From Bugula neritina (taxonomy: Eukaryota; Bryozoa; Gymnolaemata; Cheilostomatida; Bugulidae), in NCBI GenBank assembly GCA_964035545.1, contig OZ037769.1:6444429-6508428 (forward strand): 64,000 nucleotides of DNA. Reading direction: 5' to 3'. Below are positions 13,301 to 25,500 of this stretch, in pieces. Position 1 is the stretch's first letter. Each line of letters starts with the position of its first letter. A program made the position numbers and the translations under genes. Under the pieces are notes generated by a model. It searched no databases. It saw nothing but the letters and a program-made list of their open reading frames with translations, and was not told the origin of the DNA.

Positions 13301-16300
13301 GGGCACAAAACAATGTCAAATGCACAATAGGCATAAGGAAAGTTAGTTTCAAGTAATAACTATTCTGTTGACAAAATCAAAAATTTAGTTCATAAATTAT
13401 AACCAAGACATCTTGTGAAATTTTTTTGCAAATTCACAAGCTATTACGCTAGAAATAGGCCGGTAATATGCTTCAGTAGAGGTGAGGTGTTCCATTAACC
13501 CATTGCGTACAAACAGAGAGCATATCATATCTCCAGTTTAAATTCATTTTTGTGAAAAAATTTAACTTTTAAGATGGCAATAAACAGCAATAACACGTGG
13601 TTAGGCTACATACAATACTTTCATTGGCTAACCACGATCACAAATTGGGATCTGACCAATTGGAGAGCTACCTGCCACGCAAGACTACTGTTAAGCCTAG
13701 GGCCACACGGTGCGTATTTTCGCATGCGAAAATTGAAACCGCAAGTAGCAAAGGCGTCCACTGTAGCGTCAGTGATGCGTGATAAATAAAGCTTTCATTT
13801 TTAAATCGCACTCGCTTTCAATAAAACGCAATTTACTGGAATATAGCACTAAATAAAGAAATTGGGCTCGCTGAATAGCTACCAGCCAATTAGGTGACGA
13901 CGACAGAGACGATTCGCACTTGCGTTGAAAATGCAGAGCGACAAGTGCAAAGGTTTTCTCAACGCGCACAGTGGACACCTTTGCTACTTGTGATTTCAAT
14001 TTTCGCATGCGAAAATACGCACAGTGTGGCCCTAGGCTTACAAACAAAAGCTTGTTAGCAAACCATTTATTACCGAGAAAGGTGGGCGGGTGCATTGTTT
14101 GTATATATGCCTGTTAAGACCTATTTTAGTTGCACTTACTTCATCATTGAACTTACTTTATTGGCTAGAAAGAGACATTTTTGTCAGAAGCACTGAGGTG
14201 AGAGAAAAACCTTTACAATCAATTCCTTCAGATAGCATATCTGAATTTAAACTACTTAAGGGGAAGCAACCTGTCGGAATATTGTTGTGACAGGGGTTCA
14301 AGGTCATGGCTCAAAGGCATTCCCACCAGGAAGAAGAGAGAGTTGCTTATAGTTTTCCTACAGTATGCAGGCAGGCCTTATCACAGTTTGCATATTCTGA
14401 CAAGGAGATGGAGCAACTAGCATATATGTGTAGCTACATGGAGACCAACCACAGGGACGTGAAGTTCACAGGGGGAGAAGCACACTATGCTTTTGAAGCA
14501 TATCTGGAGGGGAAGAGACTGGAAGATGTGGTAGAAAACCACGTCAGAAGTTAGTATAATAATAACTAAAAACAGCTCTAGCTTCTAGGATAACTCCTTA
14601 TAGCTTAGAAACCTACTTGTCTAAATTTTACTTTATTTAAGAATACTTTAATTTATTTAAAAATATTTTACTTTATTTAAAGATATTTTACTTGATTTAA
14701 ATGTACTTTAATTTATTTAGGGCAATACTACAGCCCTAAAGTACATGTAAGAGCTGGTGTATATTACTAGAGCTAGTATATATTACTAGAGCTAGTATAT
14801 ATTACTAGGGCTGGTATATATTACTAGACCTGGTGTATATTACTAGAGCTGGTATATATTACTAGAGCTGGTATATATCACTAGAGCTAGTATATATTAC
14901 TAGAGCTGGTATATATTACTAGAGCTGGTATATATCACTAGAGCTGGTATATATCACTAGAGCTGGTATATATTACTAGAGCTGGTATATATTACTAGAG
15001 CTGGTATATATTACTAGAGCTGGTATATATTACTAGAGCTGGTATATATCACTAGAGCTGGTATATATTACTAGAGCTGGTATATATTACTAGAGCTGGT
15101 ATATATTACTAGAGCTGGTATATATTACTAGAGCTGGTGTATATTACTAGAGCTGGTATATATTACTAGAGCTGGTATATATCACTAGAGCTAGTATATA
15201 TTACTAGAGCTGGTATATATTACTAGAGCTAGTATATATTACTAGAGCTGGTATATATTACTAGAGCTGGTATATATTACTAGAGCTAGTATATATTACT
15301 AGAGCTGGTATATATTACTAGAGCTAGTATATATTACTAGAGCTGGTATATATTACTAGAGCTAGTATATATTACTAGAGCTGGTATATATTACTAGAGC
15401 TGGTATATATTACTAGAGCTGGTATATATTACTAGAGCTGGTATATATTACTAGAGCTAGTATATATTACTAGAGCTGGTATATATTACTAGAGCTAGTA
15501 TATATTACTAGAGCTGGTATATATTACTAGAGCTGGTATATATTACTAGAGCTAGTATATATTACTAGAGCTGGTATATATTACTAGAGCTGGTATATAT
15601 TACTAGAGCTGGTATATGTAATTACTTTTGAAACAGTGACAAGGCCCAGGGTTAACTCTACCTATGAATTTTAAAAAGCACTTTTTAGATTACATAAACT
15701 TTTTCACATATTTTGTTTTTCTTTGAATGGAAGCCATAAAAGTAAGGAACCTAAAAAATTCTTTCAATAGTCCTAGAGCCTAATTGCATTTAATAGCTTT
15801 TATCCTAACTTTTCTAGACACTGGACACAAACTATGAAATAGGACATGTTCCAACAGTCTACATAGGAAGTCTTGATAAACCAAGTAGTCAAGTCACAAA
15901 GACAAGTCATTACTTAAAATTAAATCTCTTCTGTTACAAATGTTATGTAAGCCTAGGGCCACATGGTGCGTACAGTGGACACCTTTGCTACTCGTGATTT
16001 CAATTTTCGCATGCGAAAATACGCACCGTGTGGCCCTAGGCTTACTGTAAATCCTAATTCATGTTTAATACAATTCTTAAATGCAAACAAAATTTCTTTG
16101 TCTATTGATTGTCAACATTCATGATGTTTTATGGAATAGAAAAACTCAACTTTGCACCTGCAAGTTGGCAACTATGAATATCCACATATTATATTATGTG
16201 TAGGCCACAGGGCATGCATCTATTTCCGAATTAGGCAAAAAATTAGTATGTAAATGGTTTCTTTTTCTACTATTCTTTTTTCAATATTCATACATTGAGT

Positions 16301-19300
16301 TGAAAAGCTCATAATATATGACTGCAAAAATAAACATGCAATTATGTCAAATTCCACTGAACAAACATAAATTTAAGTAATATGATCTATGTTTTTGTTA
16401 TCTGAGATTGGTATTACTTACAATTTGTTATCTGAGATTTGTATTACTTAAAATTTACTCCAAAACATTCTTGTCAAAGACACAGTTATATATTTTACTT
16501 TCTCATCACAGTTAGCATTTTCACATAATTGTGTTGGCCAACATTTTCCACTCTTGCTGTTTTGGTTGCGATATGATTTCATTGGTTATTGCTAATTTTC
16601 CTTGACATTTTTGCTTATTCATGGTTACTTTGCTTCAGGAACCAATTAGATCTATTACTTAGTCATTTTGTAGACACATTTTAGTTTTTATAGTAAAACT
16701 GTAACATATTGTAGCTCATTATTAGGACTGGACTTTGGTTAAAATAGATACCAAAGTTGATCAAAGTATTGTCATTCAACAACCTAAATGAACTAATGGT
16801 TACATAGTCTTTACATATTCCGATAATTGTTTATGTTAGTGGTGTAACACTTTTATAGAGAAGCTCAAAAGTACAACAGCAATTCAAAACTTGCTGTCAA
16901 ATAGTTGACCTTGCTTGACCTCATCATGGCTCATTGTTAATTTTCAATAGAATAAATAACTCTTTAAAAATCTGCTGCAGGTAAGCTTATTTGAAGTTTA
17001 AAATTTCTAAGGTGTTTTAGTGCAAAATATGTATCTGGATATCTATAGAATATGCTTGAAGCCTTGGAGACAAAAAAGAATAACTTGTGGTGCAATTATT
17101 ACTGTATAAGCTGATGTGACTCAGTAATATCTAGGTTAAAATATGTTACATCTTACAAAAATCTAAAATATTGATCACTTCATTCAGGTTTGGAGAAATA
17201 AATAATTTCTACGAAACAACAGAGCAGATCCTAATAAATCCCATGAACAATTGATTTTGTATAAAAAATCAATATAGAAGACAATGTTGTTTTTTCAATA
17301 TAGTGACTAGATGAGGGTGGTATTTAGATCTTACCTCTTGGTTAGCAGGTGAGTCGGGGTTGTCTACGCAGCACCCGCCAGAAGCAAAGACAAACAGCTT
17401 CCTGGTCATAGAAACCAGTAGATTAACTTTATCCGTGGGTTTGCTAAGATGAGGCAGCACATGCTCACTAAAATACAGTAGCAGCATGTCTTACTACAAT
17501 ACAGTAGCAGCATGTGTCACTACAATACAGTAACAGCATGTGTTACTACAATACAGTAACAGCATGTGTTACTACAATACAGTAGCAGCAGGTGTCGTTA
17601 GAAGGAATCAAAATTTCTTAGGTATTATCCTACACAATTCTGTGCACTTGTTGAATATGATTGAGAATGTTTTATGCTTTCTGGCATAAAATAGAGACTA
17701 CAATAAAGACAAGTTCAGCATGCAACAACAGTATGTTGACTTGGTTTAAAAGAGTTATTATTTCCTAAACAAAGAGCATCTCTGAGCACACAGTGACTAT
17801 TTCTGTTTGCTAACTGGTCTTGTTCTAGCAATGTTTGACTGGTAATGCAGTTTCTCTAACTCACCAGTTTACACAGATGTTATAGTTGTAGAAATACAAA
17901 TAATAGTGAAAGAAAATATCAACACAATAAGTCCTTTTTGTGAAAATCTCAACAATAACCTGGGTTAATTTTAGAAAATACGAGTGTATGTATTTGTGTT
18001 CGATTTTAGAATTAATCTAATATAAATATGCATTATGCATTTTCATTTCTTCACTTTAAAAATGATTGAAATTGCAGCCTGAAGTAAGACGTCAAACTCA
18101 AACCGATATTTCTAAAAGAACCTAACTTTTTAAATTTGTCTTTATTCTTGTCTCTAAACTAACGGAGGACACAACTGTATAATCTTATAGGCCATGCTAA
18201 CATGTGTTGGAAAGTAGGTTTCATTTAATCAGTAAACTAACAGTAACGAAATCAATCTCAAACCTTGCTGAAACATTTAGGCATAAAATTATTTCAATTT
18301 AAAATACATTCACTATCATAACATATATGAATTTGCAGACTACTATGTACAGTACACTAAATACAGAGAGAGATAATATTTGAACACAGCTGAACTGATG
18401 CAAGCACTGTGACAGACTGTACAAGCATAAATTAATAATCTGTTGCTCAACGTACTATCAGCTTGAAAGGTTGTCCACATCAGAACATTTTTGGCAAGCA
18501 ACATTGATACAGAAAAAGTATGTTTAATAGGAGCATGTAAACATGTAATTTTGCAACTGGTCAGTCAATCAAAATATGCCGGTTTTAAAACTACCAATTT
18601 ACCCAGACATTTTCCAACATGCAAACAGTGCTTTGTTTAAAACAACAGCACCACAATTTATAGCAATATTTTTCAGTAAATAGAAAGCAGTATATAGCTT
18701 CAAGCTATACCTCAGGAGGGAGTTTGCCACTTGCACATCTGTATACCAGGGAGGCAACTCCGTCAACTTTATTCTGAAACGTTTACCAATCATTTTCAGG
18801 ACAGAATCTTGTGTGAGTAACCCCTGCTCTGATAACTCTTGCAGCATCATGAATACAGACCTACAAATGAAATGAGTAAGCTACTTTAGTAGTCAGAATG
18901 CAATGAATATAATTCTTGCGATCCTCTACAAGGATGGTTTATTATGAACTTGTCAGACACAAACAAAAGATTTTTGGAGAGGTTTTAGCAACTTCAATGT
19001 CAGTATCAACATTTAGTCCCTGAAAACGCTGTTGAATTATTCTATTTCTAAATTAGAAGCGACTTTTTGAATAAACAAATATTTTTAAATAAAAAAATGA
19101 TCAGTTGAATTTTACATACGTTTTAATTTGATCTACGATGAGGAGCCAAACAGTCAGCTAAAAGATCATTTAACAACAAAACAACAAGCCTTTGTCATTT
19201 AAACAAGTTTAGTGCCATTAAAGCCTTGAGGTCCACTTATTTTTTTAAAACAGAGTTGAGCAAATCATAATTTTAGGATATAAACCAAGGAAGAGCAAAT

Positions 19301-22300
19301 TGCGCCATCTCAACAAAGTATACCTGTACAGGCCTATCCACTCCTTGACTTACAGTCTACATTTGCAAATTTATTAGCAACCCCAAAGCTACCCCACAAC
19401 AATCCTACAACCACCATGCAATAACCTTGCAACCATTCTAAATCAACCTAGCTGTTTTGCAAGACAACTTTTATTTCAATAATCTGGAATTTATTGAGAA
19501 TATTTTACAAAGATATTATAGCTGAAACATCAGAATACCATAATCTGTGCACAGCAGCTGTTTTAGGGTGTGCCAAGCGTTACGAGTGTACGAGAGGAAT
19601 CTCACGTTTTGAAATATTCGTTGGTTTCCTGTCCTTTGACAAGTTGCTGATAGAGAGCGGAATCGTCAGCATTAACAAGAGCTCTAATCAACAAACACAC
19701 TGGGATGAAGAACTGCTCATTCAGGTACGAAATGCAGAGCTCAGCCGCACCTTTCGATAAGTAATGGAGAATAGAAGTCTAAAAAAATTCAAAGTAAAAT
19801 TATAAAAAAAAACATGAAAATCGCCATCAACTTGCTATAGAATAAGAATTTATCACTTGGCTATACTTTTTCCTGTGTCCAGTCTTGCCAATAGCTATTA
19901 TATAATTACTTATCAAATATGCAAAAGGTGCACTTTATTAAACCTTTTGATTTTGGCACATAATCAAACTGTAATAACAAATTATTCAAGTTATTACATT
20001 TTCCAGTAGTGAGCGGCTTGTTTACTTTGACTGAGTTGGATAATTAAAATTCGAAACTCTTAATTTAAACCTGATCAAGTGCCAGCAAAGGGCTTCAACC
20101 TATTAGTGTCCCGTTACGTGGGAGGGACTTACTGAAATAGACATGTCTTGTCTGACACAGGAGATCTGAAGACCGTATTCGGTATAAAATTTGCCTCTTC
20201 TCCTCCACTTGGGACGTCTGATGCACATGGGCTACAACAGTAATGGTAAGTAAATTTATAAATTTGAAGTAAAAATCTCTGATTAAAGGTCAACTGAGTT
20301 TGTGTGATTTCGAAACATATGATAGAATATTTTTTACTGATAATTTGACAATCACTATGGCAACTTTCCAAGAAAGAACTAAATTCTCTAGGTTACCATG
20401 ACATGTTTGTAACCCAAGTACTGCAGAACTTACGAAACTCTTCCTAGGAGTGATGAGTAGCCTTAGCACCTTCTCATTGCCATTCACTATGAAGTATCCC
20501 CCCATCTCCTCCGCCTCCTCACCCCGGGCTACAAGCTCACACGGCTTGAGGTTATACAAGCTGCATGCTGCTGACTAAAACAGCAACAAAACCTGGCCAT
20601 GTTGGCATCAAAGAGGCATAAATCCTTTGCTATCTTGACTCATAGGTAGTGAACCAGAAAGCAGCATAGCATATCTGGTATGCTGCCTCAATAGAATAAT
20701 ATGGCAGTCAAACATGGTAGCATATGCAAAAAAAATTGCAAAAAATCATTTATAAAATTATGTGAAAAAACAACATAAACAGCAACCATTGAAGCACTCC
20801 ACTAAATTTGTCAAAAATTCTGGTGTAGCCTACTTAGCTTAGCAGACATAATTAGTCTAATGAAGTGTTTGACAAGGTGCATTGTTAGTTGTTTACCATG
20901 GAATGCATGTGCTGTCAGAATAATTACTCCAGCAAAACCTAGTTGGGACTTGTAACACACTTTCATGCGGTTATGTAATCACTTGCTTACTAGAACCTTA
21001 TTTATTCTAACTAAGCAACATTTTTAATAAAAAAAAATGATGAAAACAGAGTAGTTTAGCCAAGATCATTCTAGAAGGAATACATCTACATGGTACCAGA
21101 TATAAAAGTCAACAAAAATTTGTTGATAGGCAGCTCACTACAAGCTTTTATGTAATATAATATTGTCTTCTATACCCTACATAATGAATATAGTATACTC
21201 TATAATAAATGGAGCGCTGTTTCCCTATTTTTATTCGGCATTATTTAAACAAGGAAGATGTCCAAATTACCGTAAATTTCTCATAACTTCACAAAAGCAG
21301 GTAAATAAAATCCACATGTCAACAAGTGCCAACAGTAAACTCCATGAGAAAAGTTAAAAGTAGAGCCAAATGGCTTTATTTACCATACATTCAATTTCAG
21401 CTTTTATGAGCATGATTTACTTGCTATGCAAAAAACTCACGCAAGTTTATAGTCCCTATCCCAATAGAAAGGATTTGTTTAAAGCAGGCTATGGGCTGAT
21501 TCATATTTGGCACAGGAGCAACAATGACAAGATCCTCTTCCCAAAATCACCAATGGCCTTTACCCACCCCCCCCAACCCCTTACTTCCTGTTTACTAAGC
21601 AAAACAATCTAACCCTAGACCACGGCTGCTCCTTTTACATGCTATGTAACTCTGATGGATTAATAGAAAAATAGTAACAAAAATTTCGCAAGAGCAAGTA
21701 GGTTGATTGATGTACTCAAATTAATACAAAATACTCATAATTGATAAATACACAGCGACTTTTGACTTTGCATATGACCAGAATAATCTAAATGATGATC
21801 AATCTGAACAAAATAGGTGCAGTGAAATTAGTGTGAGCTAGCTTAGCTATCTTAGCTTTATTGAGAACCTACAAAGAAAAGCTTTCTACAGCACAGCCAG
21901 TGCTAACTAAAGGACCTCTGGCACTTGGCAATAGTTGGTGCTAGTGGACTAGTTGTAATGTTAAGAGAGCAATTTAAGTAAGTCATTTATATTAATTATA
22001 TTGTTTCTTTTTTGTGGATTACAACTGTTCGTAGTTTTCATATTGTGCATATAAGTTTATGCTGAGATTATGTAAGTTTTGAATTGCAATTGTAGTCTTG
22101 CCGATGTCAATAGATGTAAATAGATGCCAATCAGCGTAATGTTAGAGCAATAATACAATAAAGGACATCAGTGAGGATTTATTGCCCAAATCACAGCCTA
22201 GTCAACTATAAAATTCATAGGTGCAAGGTCAAGTGAAGGTAAGTTTTTATCTCTGCTTTGCTGGTTTTACTCAATATCGCATGTTGTTTAGGAAGCAATC

Positions 22301-25300
22301 TAGCCAATCAGAGTTCAGTACTTATGAATCATCAATCTATATATTATTCTGTATTATTTAGAGAACTTTATAAAACATGCACTTGCAGCTGCAGCCTAAC
22401 TATTTGAATAGAATCATTTTGTGGGGCAACTTTAAATTTGTAATTTGCCCAAAAGAACTACAATTTGTTCTAGGAATGACCCAAAGTTGAATATATAACC
22501 AAAAAAGTTTCAACTCTTGACTTCTTTACATTTTCAACATTTTATAAGTTGCTCATACTGAATGGATTTATCAATTATACAAATTAAACACTGGAGAGTT
22601 ACTTTGGGGATATAAAAACAACTTATTGATTGGTATGCCACCATTTACTAGCTTGTGTACATTATTTCATCCCACAACAACATATCATGGCATAATCAAC
22701 CAATTTAGATTTTCTAAATTCAGTATGATGGAATTGTTTTTCACCTCTCCTTAAAAAAATACTTGCATTACTCACAGATTTGAGCCAGCTCACGGATTGT
22801 GAGAATGAATACACGGTCCTACCTTGACCATGATGGGTATTTTTGAGAGAACACGGTCTTCTACAGATATCACTTTGTCATTGACCTTGATGGAGATTCT
22901 GGCCTGTATGGGAGAGCTGTACGTACTGGCAGACATCCGGCACTACAATGTTCAGAATACTAGTTAGTATTGACAGGCAGGGGGACTACTCCAGGAGACA
23001 TCAAACATGGCTAGCAGGGTATACTGTTGGAAACAATACAGTGTACAGTACAGTACAATACAGTACAAAACAGTACAATACAGTACAGTACAATACAGTG
23101 TACAGTACAGTACGACAGATAGTATATTGCCCTTAGCACTTCACAAGCTGTAAAATATATATTAGCATCAGAGGTGAGACAACTCTTTACAACTTCTAAT
23201 GTACAAGAGTCTAGACTCTAGAGTGTGGACCAAAGCATTTCAACTTGGAAAAAAGTAGTTGCTTTTTAAAGCAAAATTTTGCTAAATTTTACAACCAAGT
23301 GGATTTACTTGAAGATGCAACTAGTACTGTGAATTTACTGGTACAAAGAAGAGCTATGAAGCTCAGCTTAAGGAGTAGACAATGGGTAGGTTACTTGTAT
23401 GTACATGGAAATAACTATATTTCCACTTGCTCAGTCTGGTATTGGTAAAAAATCCATCATACATCCATAGTACTTCTTGTTCAATAGTCATGGACAACAG
23501 TAAAGCTGAAGAGTTATTTTTGCCACGCGATTATTAAATGAGGACACAACTCCTAATGATAAAAAATTATAAATTAAACAAAGAAACTTCACACTTCCAT
23601 ACTACAGGATGAACAAGCTACACAAGACAGTGCATAGCATTGTAACCAACCTGATACCTTGACATCTAGAGAAGCTATTTACTACCTTGAGGGTGTTGCG
23701 CACCCTTGGCACACAGGCTAGGCATTAAAATGAGTCATCTCTTTACTGTTAATAGAAAGCCCGGCTCTCACAAATCAGTTTTGCTAATTTTGCTTTATGA
23801 ATGAAGAAAGTTTATCAGGGCATAGTAGGCAAGGATAAAAATAAAATCAACAGTAAAAGCAAATGAAAATGATTCAGCCTGACACTAGCTACATGTACCA
23901 ACCTCAGCTGGGTAGAGTTTGTGGGTCTTGGCATAGATGTTTTTCTCACTCACTTTAGCCACTCCAACGGTGACATTCTACATGTGGAAATATTACAGTG
24001 TTACACACAGCGTCCAGTATGGTATCAAATATCAAATACTTGTATAAATACACATAAATACTATACATATATATACATATGTTATGATCGGTGCGTATGT
24101 AAAATATTTATGTACACGAATACATATACATATATAATACGTGATATAACATTGGCTCAACATCACATGTTTGGGATATGAAACATGTATATTATATATG
24201 GTTATACAGCCAACAGCTTACACAGTGTTTGCAGTGAGTTTATTATCATATCTTTTACATTGGACAATATATGTGACCATCTTATAACACAATACAAACT
24301 TATTATGTTCCATAAATACAATATGCTTACTGTAAACAATTAATATGAATTACAGTACACTTACACTACACCAAGGAACATACACTACCTACACAATGTA
24401 TGCCTATTACCTAATGTATGTATATTAAAAATACATTTATATTTTATATCAATATTGTGCCACGGCACGCTGTTTTTACAGAAAGCCTTAGCTTTTTAAG
24501 TTAAATACTTACACTCATGGAAATTGAAACTCTATCTCCGCTAGGTAAAGCGAATTCCACAGGTTTTAGATTCTAGAGTAACAAAAGAGTTACAGGATGT
24601 TATTAGACAGAAAAAGCAAACAGTAAAACACACTATTGTACAGTTGACCACATCTCAGGCAGTAAAACACAGCATTTTACCATAGACCACACCTCAGGCA
24701 GTAAAACAAGTATAATCAGTCAAATACCTCCAACACAGTTTATTTATCTATTTATTTACAAATAAATCATAAATCATAATCTCAATAAGCATATTCGCTA
24801 TAGAAAGTTCTAAATTTTTTTTAAAAAAATTCAACGCAATACATATTGTATAAAAACAATGACAAGGTTGTCCAGAGCGAAACAGTCATCAAAATGAATA
24901 TCGCTACCTTTTATCCAAATATGTTGTTGAAGTTTTGATTTATTTATTTATTACATATCACAGGCATAAAGACATGTTGTGAAATTCAGTGTAAATACTG
25001 GCCTTAATAAGTAGATATGAACAAAAATGTAAAAAAAATCGGAACTCTACAGGATTGCTTTTTATTGATAGTAAGATGTTAGTTATTGTAAACTTGTTGA
25101 AGTTATGATAGTAAGATGGTAGTTATATAGTGACTTACTGCTGTGGCCCTCCTCAGGCCACCTGCCAACATGTAGTTGAATGAATCAACATGAGCTGCCA
25201 CAGCTGACTGAAGTGTCTACATCATAAGAATCAAGAAGATGAAAAATATATCTATATATGTAAATGAAACAATCATCTAAACATGTATGCAACTGTTTTA

Positions 25301-25500
25301 ACTCGGCATGTCAACTGTACATTATTACTTAATAGACAGCACATCACATTCTAATCAATATATTAGTTCATATAAATCTGAAGGGCTGAATAATAAAAAA
25401 AGTAGGAGAATCATACTACCTCGGTTTGCTCTGCTTTTGGTAGACCAAAGTTGGGGTCTTGGAGATTTTGAAGGGATGGGTACACTGTCCCTTTTGTCAT
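1399..25500 (-). CDS. POLR1B: RNA polymerase I subunit RPA2 (second-largest subunit), complete
   Basis: Core catalytic subunit of the nucleolar RNA polymerase that makes pre-rRNA. I read 25 coding exons: 25420-25500, 25139-25216, 24513-24572, 23903-23977, 22823-22942, 20434-20574, 20133-20231, 19606-19778, 18711-18860, 17335-17467, 12872-12992, 12128-12234, 11140-11460, 10515-10637, 10078-10216, 9432-9613, 7622-7798, 6976-7059, 6510-6667, 6032-6173, 5194-5350, 3859-3984, 2655-2782, 1966-2130, 1399-1620. They sum to 3462 nt (1153 aa), all phases agree, and this is close to the usual length for the family. Visible hallmarks in order are [52 protein letters not shown], the Mg-site [30 protein letters not shown] with [12 protein letters not shown], and a C-terminal zinc ribbon (C1084, C1087, C1116, C1119). 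RPA2 rather than RPB2 or RPC2 is chosen on overall resemblance to POLR1B. The ATG at 25500 follows an in-frame stop. No broken exon was found. Two introns carry minisatellites made from splice-site sequence (reported separately). Confidence 0.96.
4375..4985. repeat. CTACCC/CTACCA minisatellite with higher-order units, RPA2 intron
   Basis: About 610 bp made only of CTACCC, CTACCA and CTACCG-type hexamers/trimers. A longer unit with CACTACCGCTGCCACTACTT then CTGCTGCTAC recurs about three times, showing higher-order duplication. On the minus strand, which is the RPA2 sense strand, it is G-rich with many GGGG runs spaced by TA. It is open in several frames simply because it lacks stops. It is intronic, between exons 3859-3984 and 5194-5350. 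Confidence 0.95.
5646..6035 (-). repeat. 51-bp minisatellite overlapping an RPA2 splice donor
   Basis: Unit starts CTATCTCAGTAGCGGGACTA and repeats every 51 bp (5646, 5697, 5748, 5799, 5850, 5901, 5952, 6003). The first six copies are nearly identical, and those next to the exon have diverged slightly. The last unit runs into RPA2 exon 6032-6173. Each unit carries CTTAC (GTAAG on the sense strand) at 51-bp steps from 5670 to 6027. The copy at 6027-6031 is the donor actually needed by the exon. Confidence 0.93.
7826..7950. repeat. 25-bp minisatellite, five copies, RPA2 intron
   Basis: Five tandem copies of a 25-bp unit of the form AGGCAGGCATACATTRCAGG plus GGTGG. The array begins about 28 bp upstream (sense) of the acceptor of exon 7622-7798, so it occupies the branch-point region of that intron. 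The unit shares AAGCATACATT with the neighbouring exon. Confidence 0.9.
9735..9792. repeat. 58-bp perfect palindrome (no loop), RPA2 intron
   Basis: Two 29-bp arms meet with no spacer at 9763/9764. The left arm starts CCTTAGCGCTCGAAGCGCAG and ends GGTATAG; the right arm is its exact reverse complement. It is markedly more GC-rich than its surroundings. It lies between exons 9432-9613 and 10078-10216. No coding role is apparent. Confidence 0.95.
11813..12028. repeat. 28-bp minisatellite, about 7.7 copies, RPA2 intron
   Basis: Unit CCAGCACTGTATTAGTTGCT followed by TCATATGG or ACATATTA, repeated with small variants (GGCC/GACC, TTC/TAC). It ends about 100 bp before RPA2 exon 12128-12234. Confidence 0.9.
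13692..14040. mobile_element. MITE with about 70-bp terminal inverted repeats (copy 1)
   Basis: 349 bp flanked by TA. The two ends are inverted copies of each other for about 70 bp with a few mismatches. Each begins AGCCTAGGGCCACA, continues through the 16-bp palindrome TTTTCGCATGCGAAAA and reaches GTCCACTG. The middle holds no transposase and is therefore non-autonomous. TA flanks suggest mobilisation by a Tc1/mariner-type transposase (inference). It sits in the 4.3-kb RPA2 intron. An ORF here on the minus strand only reads the repeat. Confidence 0.85.
14306..14554 (+). CDS. Possible small nested ORF, 82 aa, unrecognised
   Basis: Open frame from ATG to TAG on the strand opposite RPA2, inside its largest intron. 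The product is hydrophilic, starts [17 protein letters not shown], contains [20 protein letters not shown] and [19 protein letters not shown], and ends VENHVRS. Composition is mixed, unlike the AT-rich noise ORFs nearby, so it may be a real nested gene, a coding fragment of a transposon, or a stray exon. No signal peptide or membrane segment, and no family was recognised. The 19-bp satellite begins about 200 bp downstream. Confidence 0.35.
   Translation: MAQRHSHQEEERVAYSFPTVCRQALSQFAYSDKEMEQLAYMCSYMETNHRDVKFTGGEAHYAFEAYLEGKRLEDVVENHVRS
14620..14722. repeat. About 20-bp AT-rich tandem repeat
   Basis: Four to five diverged copies of ATACTTTAATTTATTTAAAA-like units, immediately before the 19-bp satellite. 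Confidence 0.75.
14751..15617. repeat. 19-bp satellite array, about 45 copies, RPA2 intron
   Basis: Head-to-tail array of AGCTGGTATATATTACTAG (19 bp), about 867 bp long. Variation is almost limited to two positions: AGCTGG versus AGCTAG, and TATATTAC versus TATATCAC. Stretches alternate the G and A forms, suggesting a 38-bp dimer in places. Unit length never changes, so the array was probably homogenised recently. It is the largest array in the window. Confidence 0.96.
15948..16044. mobile_element. Internally deleted copy of the AGCCTAGGGCC MITE (copy 2)
   Basis: 97 bp flanked by TA, with the same termini as the element at 13692-14040. One end is complete (through TTTTCGCATGCGAAAA to CAGTGGACACC), and the other keeps only about 25 bp. 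All internal sequence is missing. It lies in the same RPA2 intron. Confidence 0.85.
17468..17597 (-). repeat. 26-bp minisatellite overlapping an RPA2 splice acceptor
   Basis: About five units of ACAGTARCAGCATGTGTTAC plus TACAAT, period 26. Sense-strand acceptor CTGTATTTTAG of exon 17335-17467 is the first unit, and four further copies reading CTGTATTGTAG follow at 17494, 17520, 17546 and 17572. The repeat therefore amplifies the 3' splice site and lies directly against the exon. Confidence 0.9.
23036..23115. repeat. CAGTACAATA/CAGTA microsatellite
   Basis: Irregular tandem CAGTA and CAATA pentamers (TACAGTACAGTACAATACAG and similar) in the RPA2 intron between exons 22823-22942 and 23903-23977. 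Confidence 0.85.
24040..24150. repeat. ATACATAT-type AT-rich simple repeat
   Basis: Runs of TATACATATATATACATATG and related sequence in an RPA2 intron, with no other content. Confidence 0.7.
24621..24710. repeat. 39-bp tandem duplication
   Basis: CAGTAAAACA recurs at 24621, 24660 and 24699, giving 2.3 copies of a 39-bp unit in the RPA2 intron upstream (sense) of exon 24513-24572. Confidence 0.8.

Noticed and set aside
13769-14095. 108-codon ORF on the minus strand
   Set aside because: Lies within the MITE at 13692-14040 and reads its inverted repeats.
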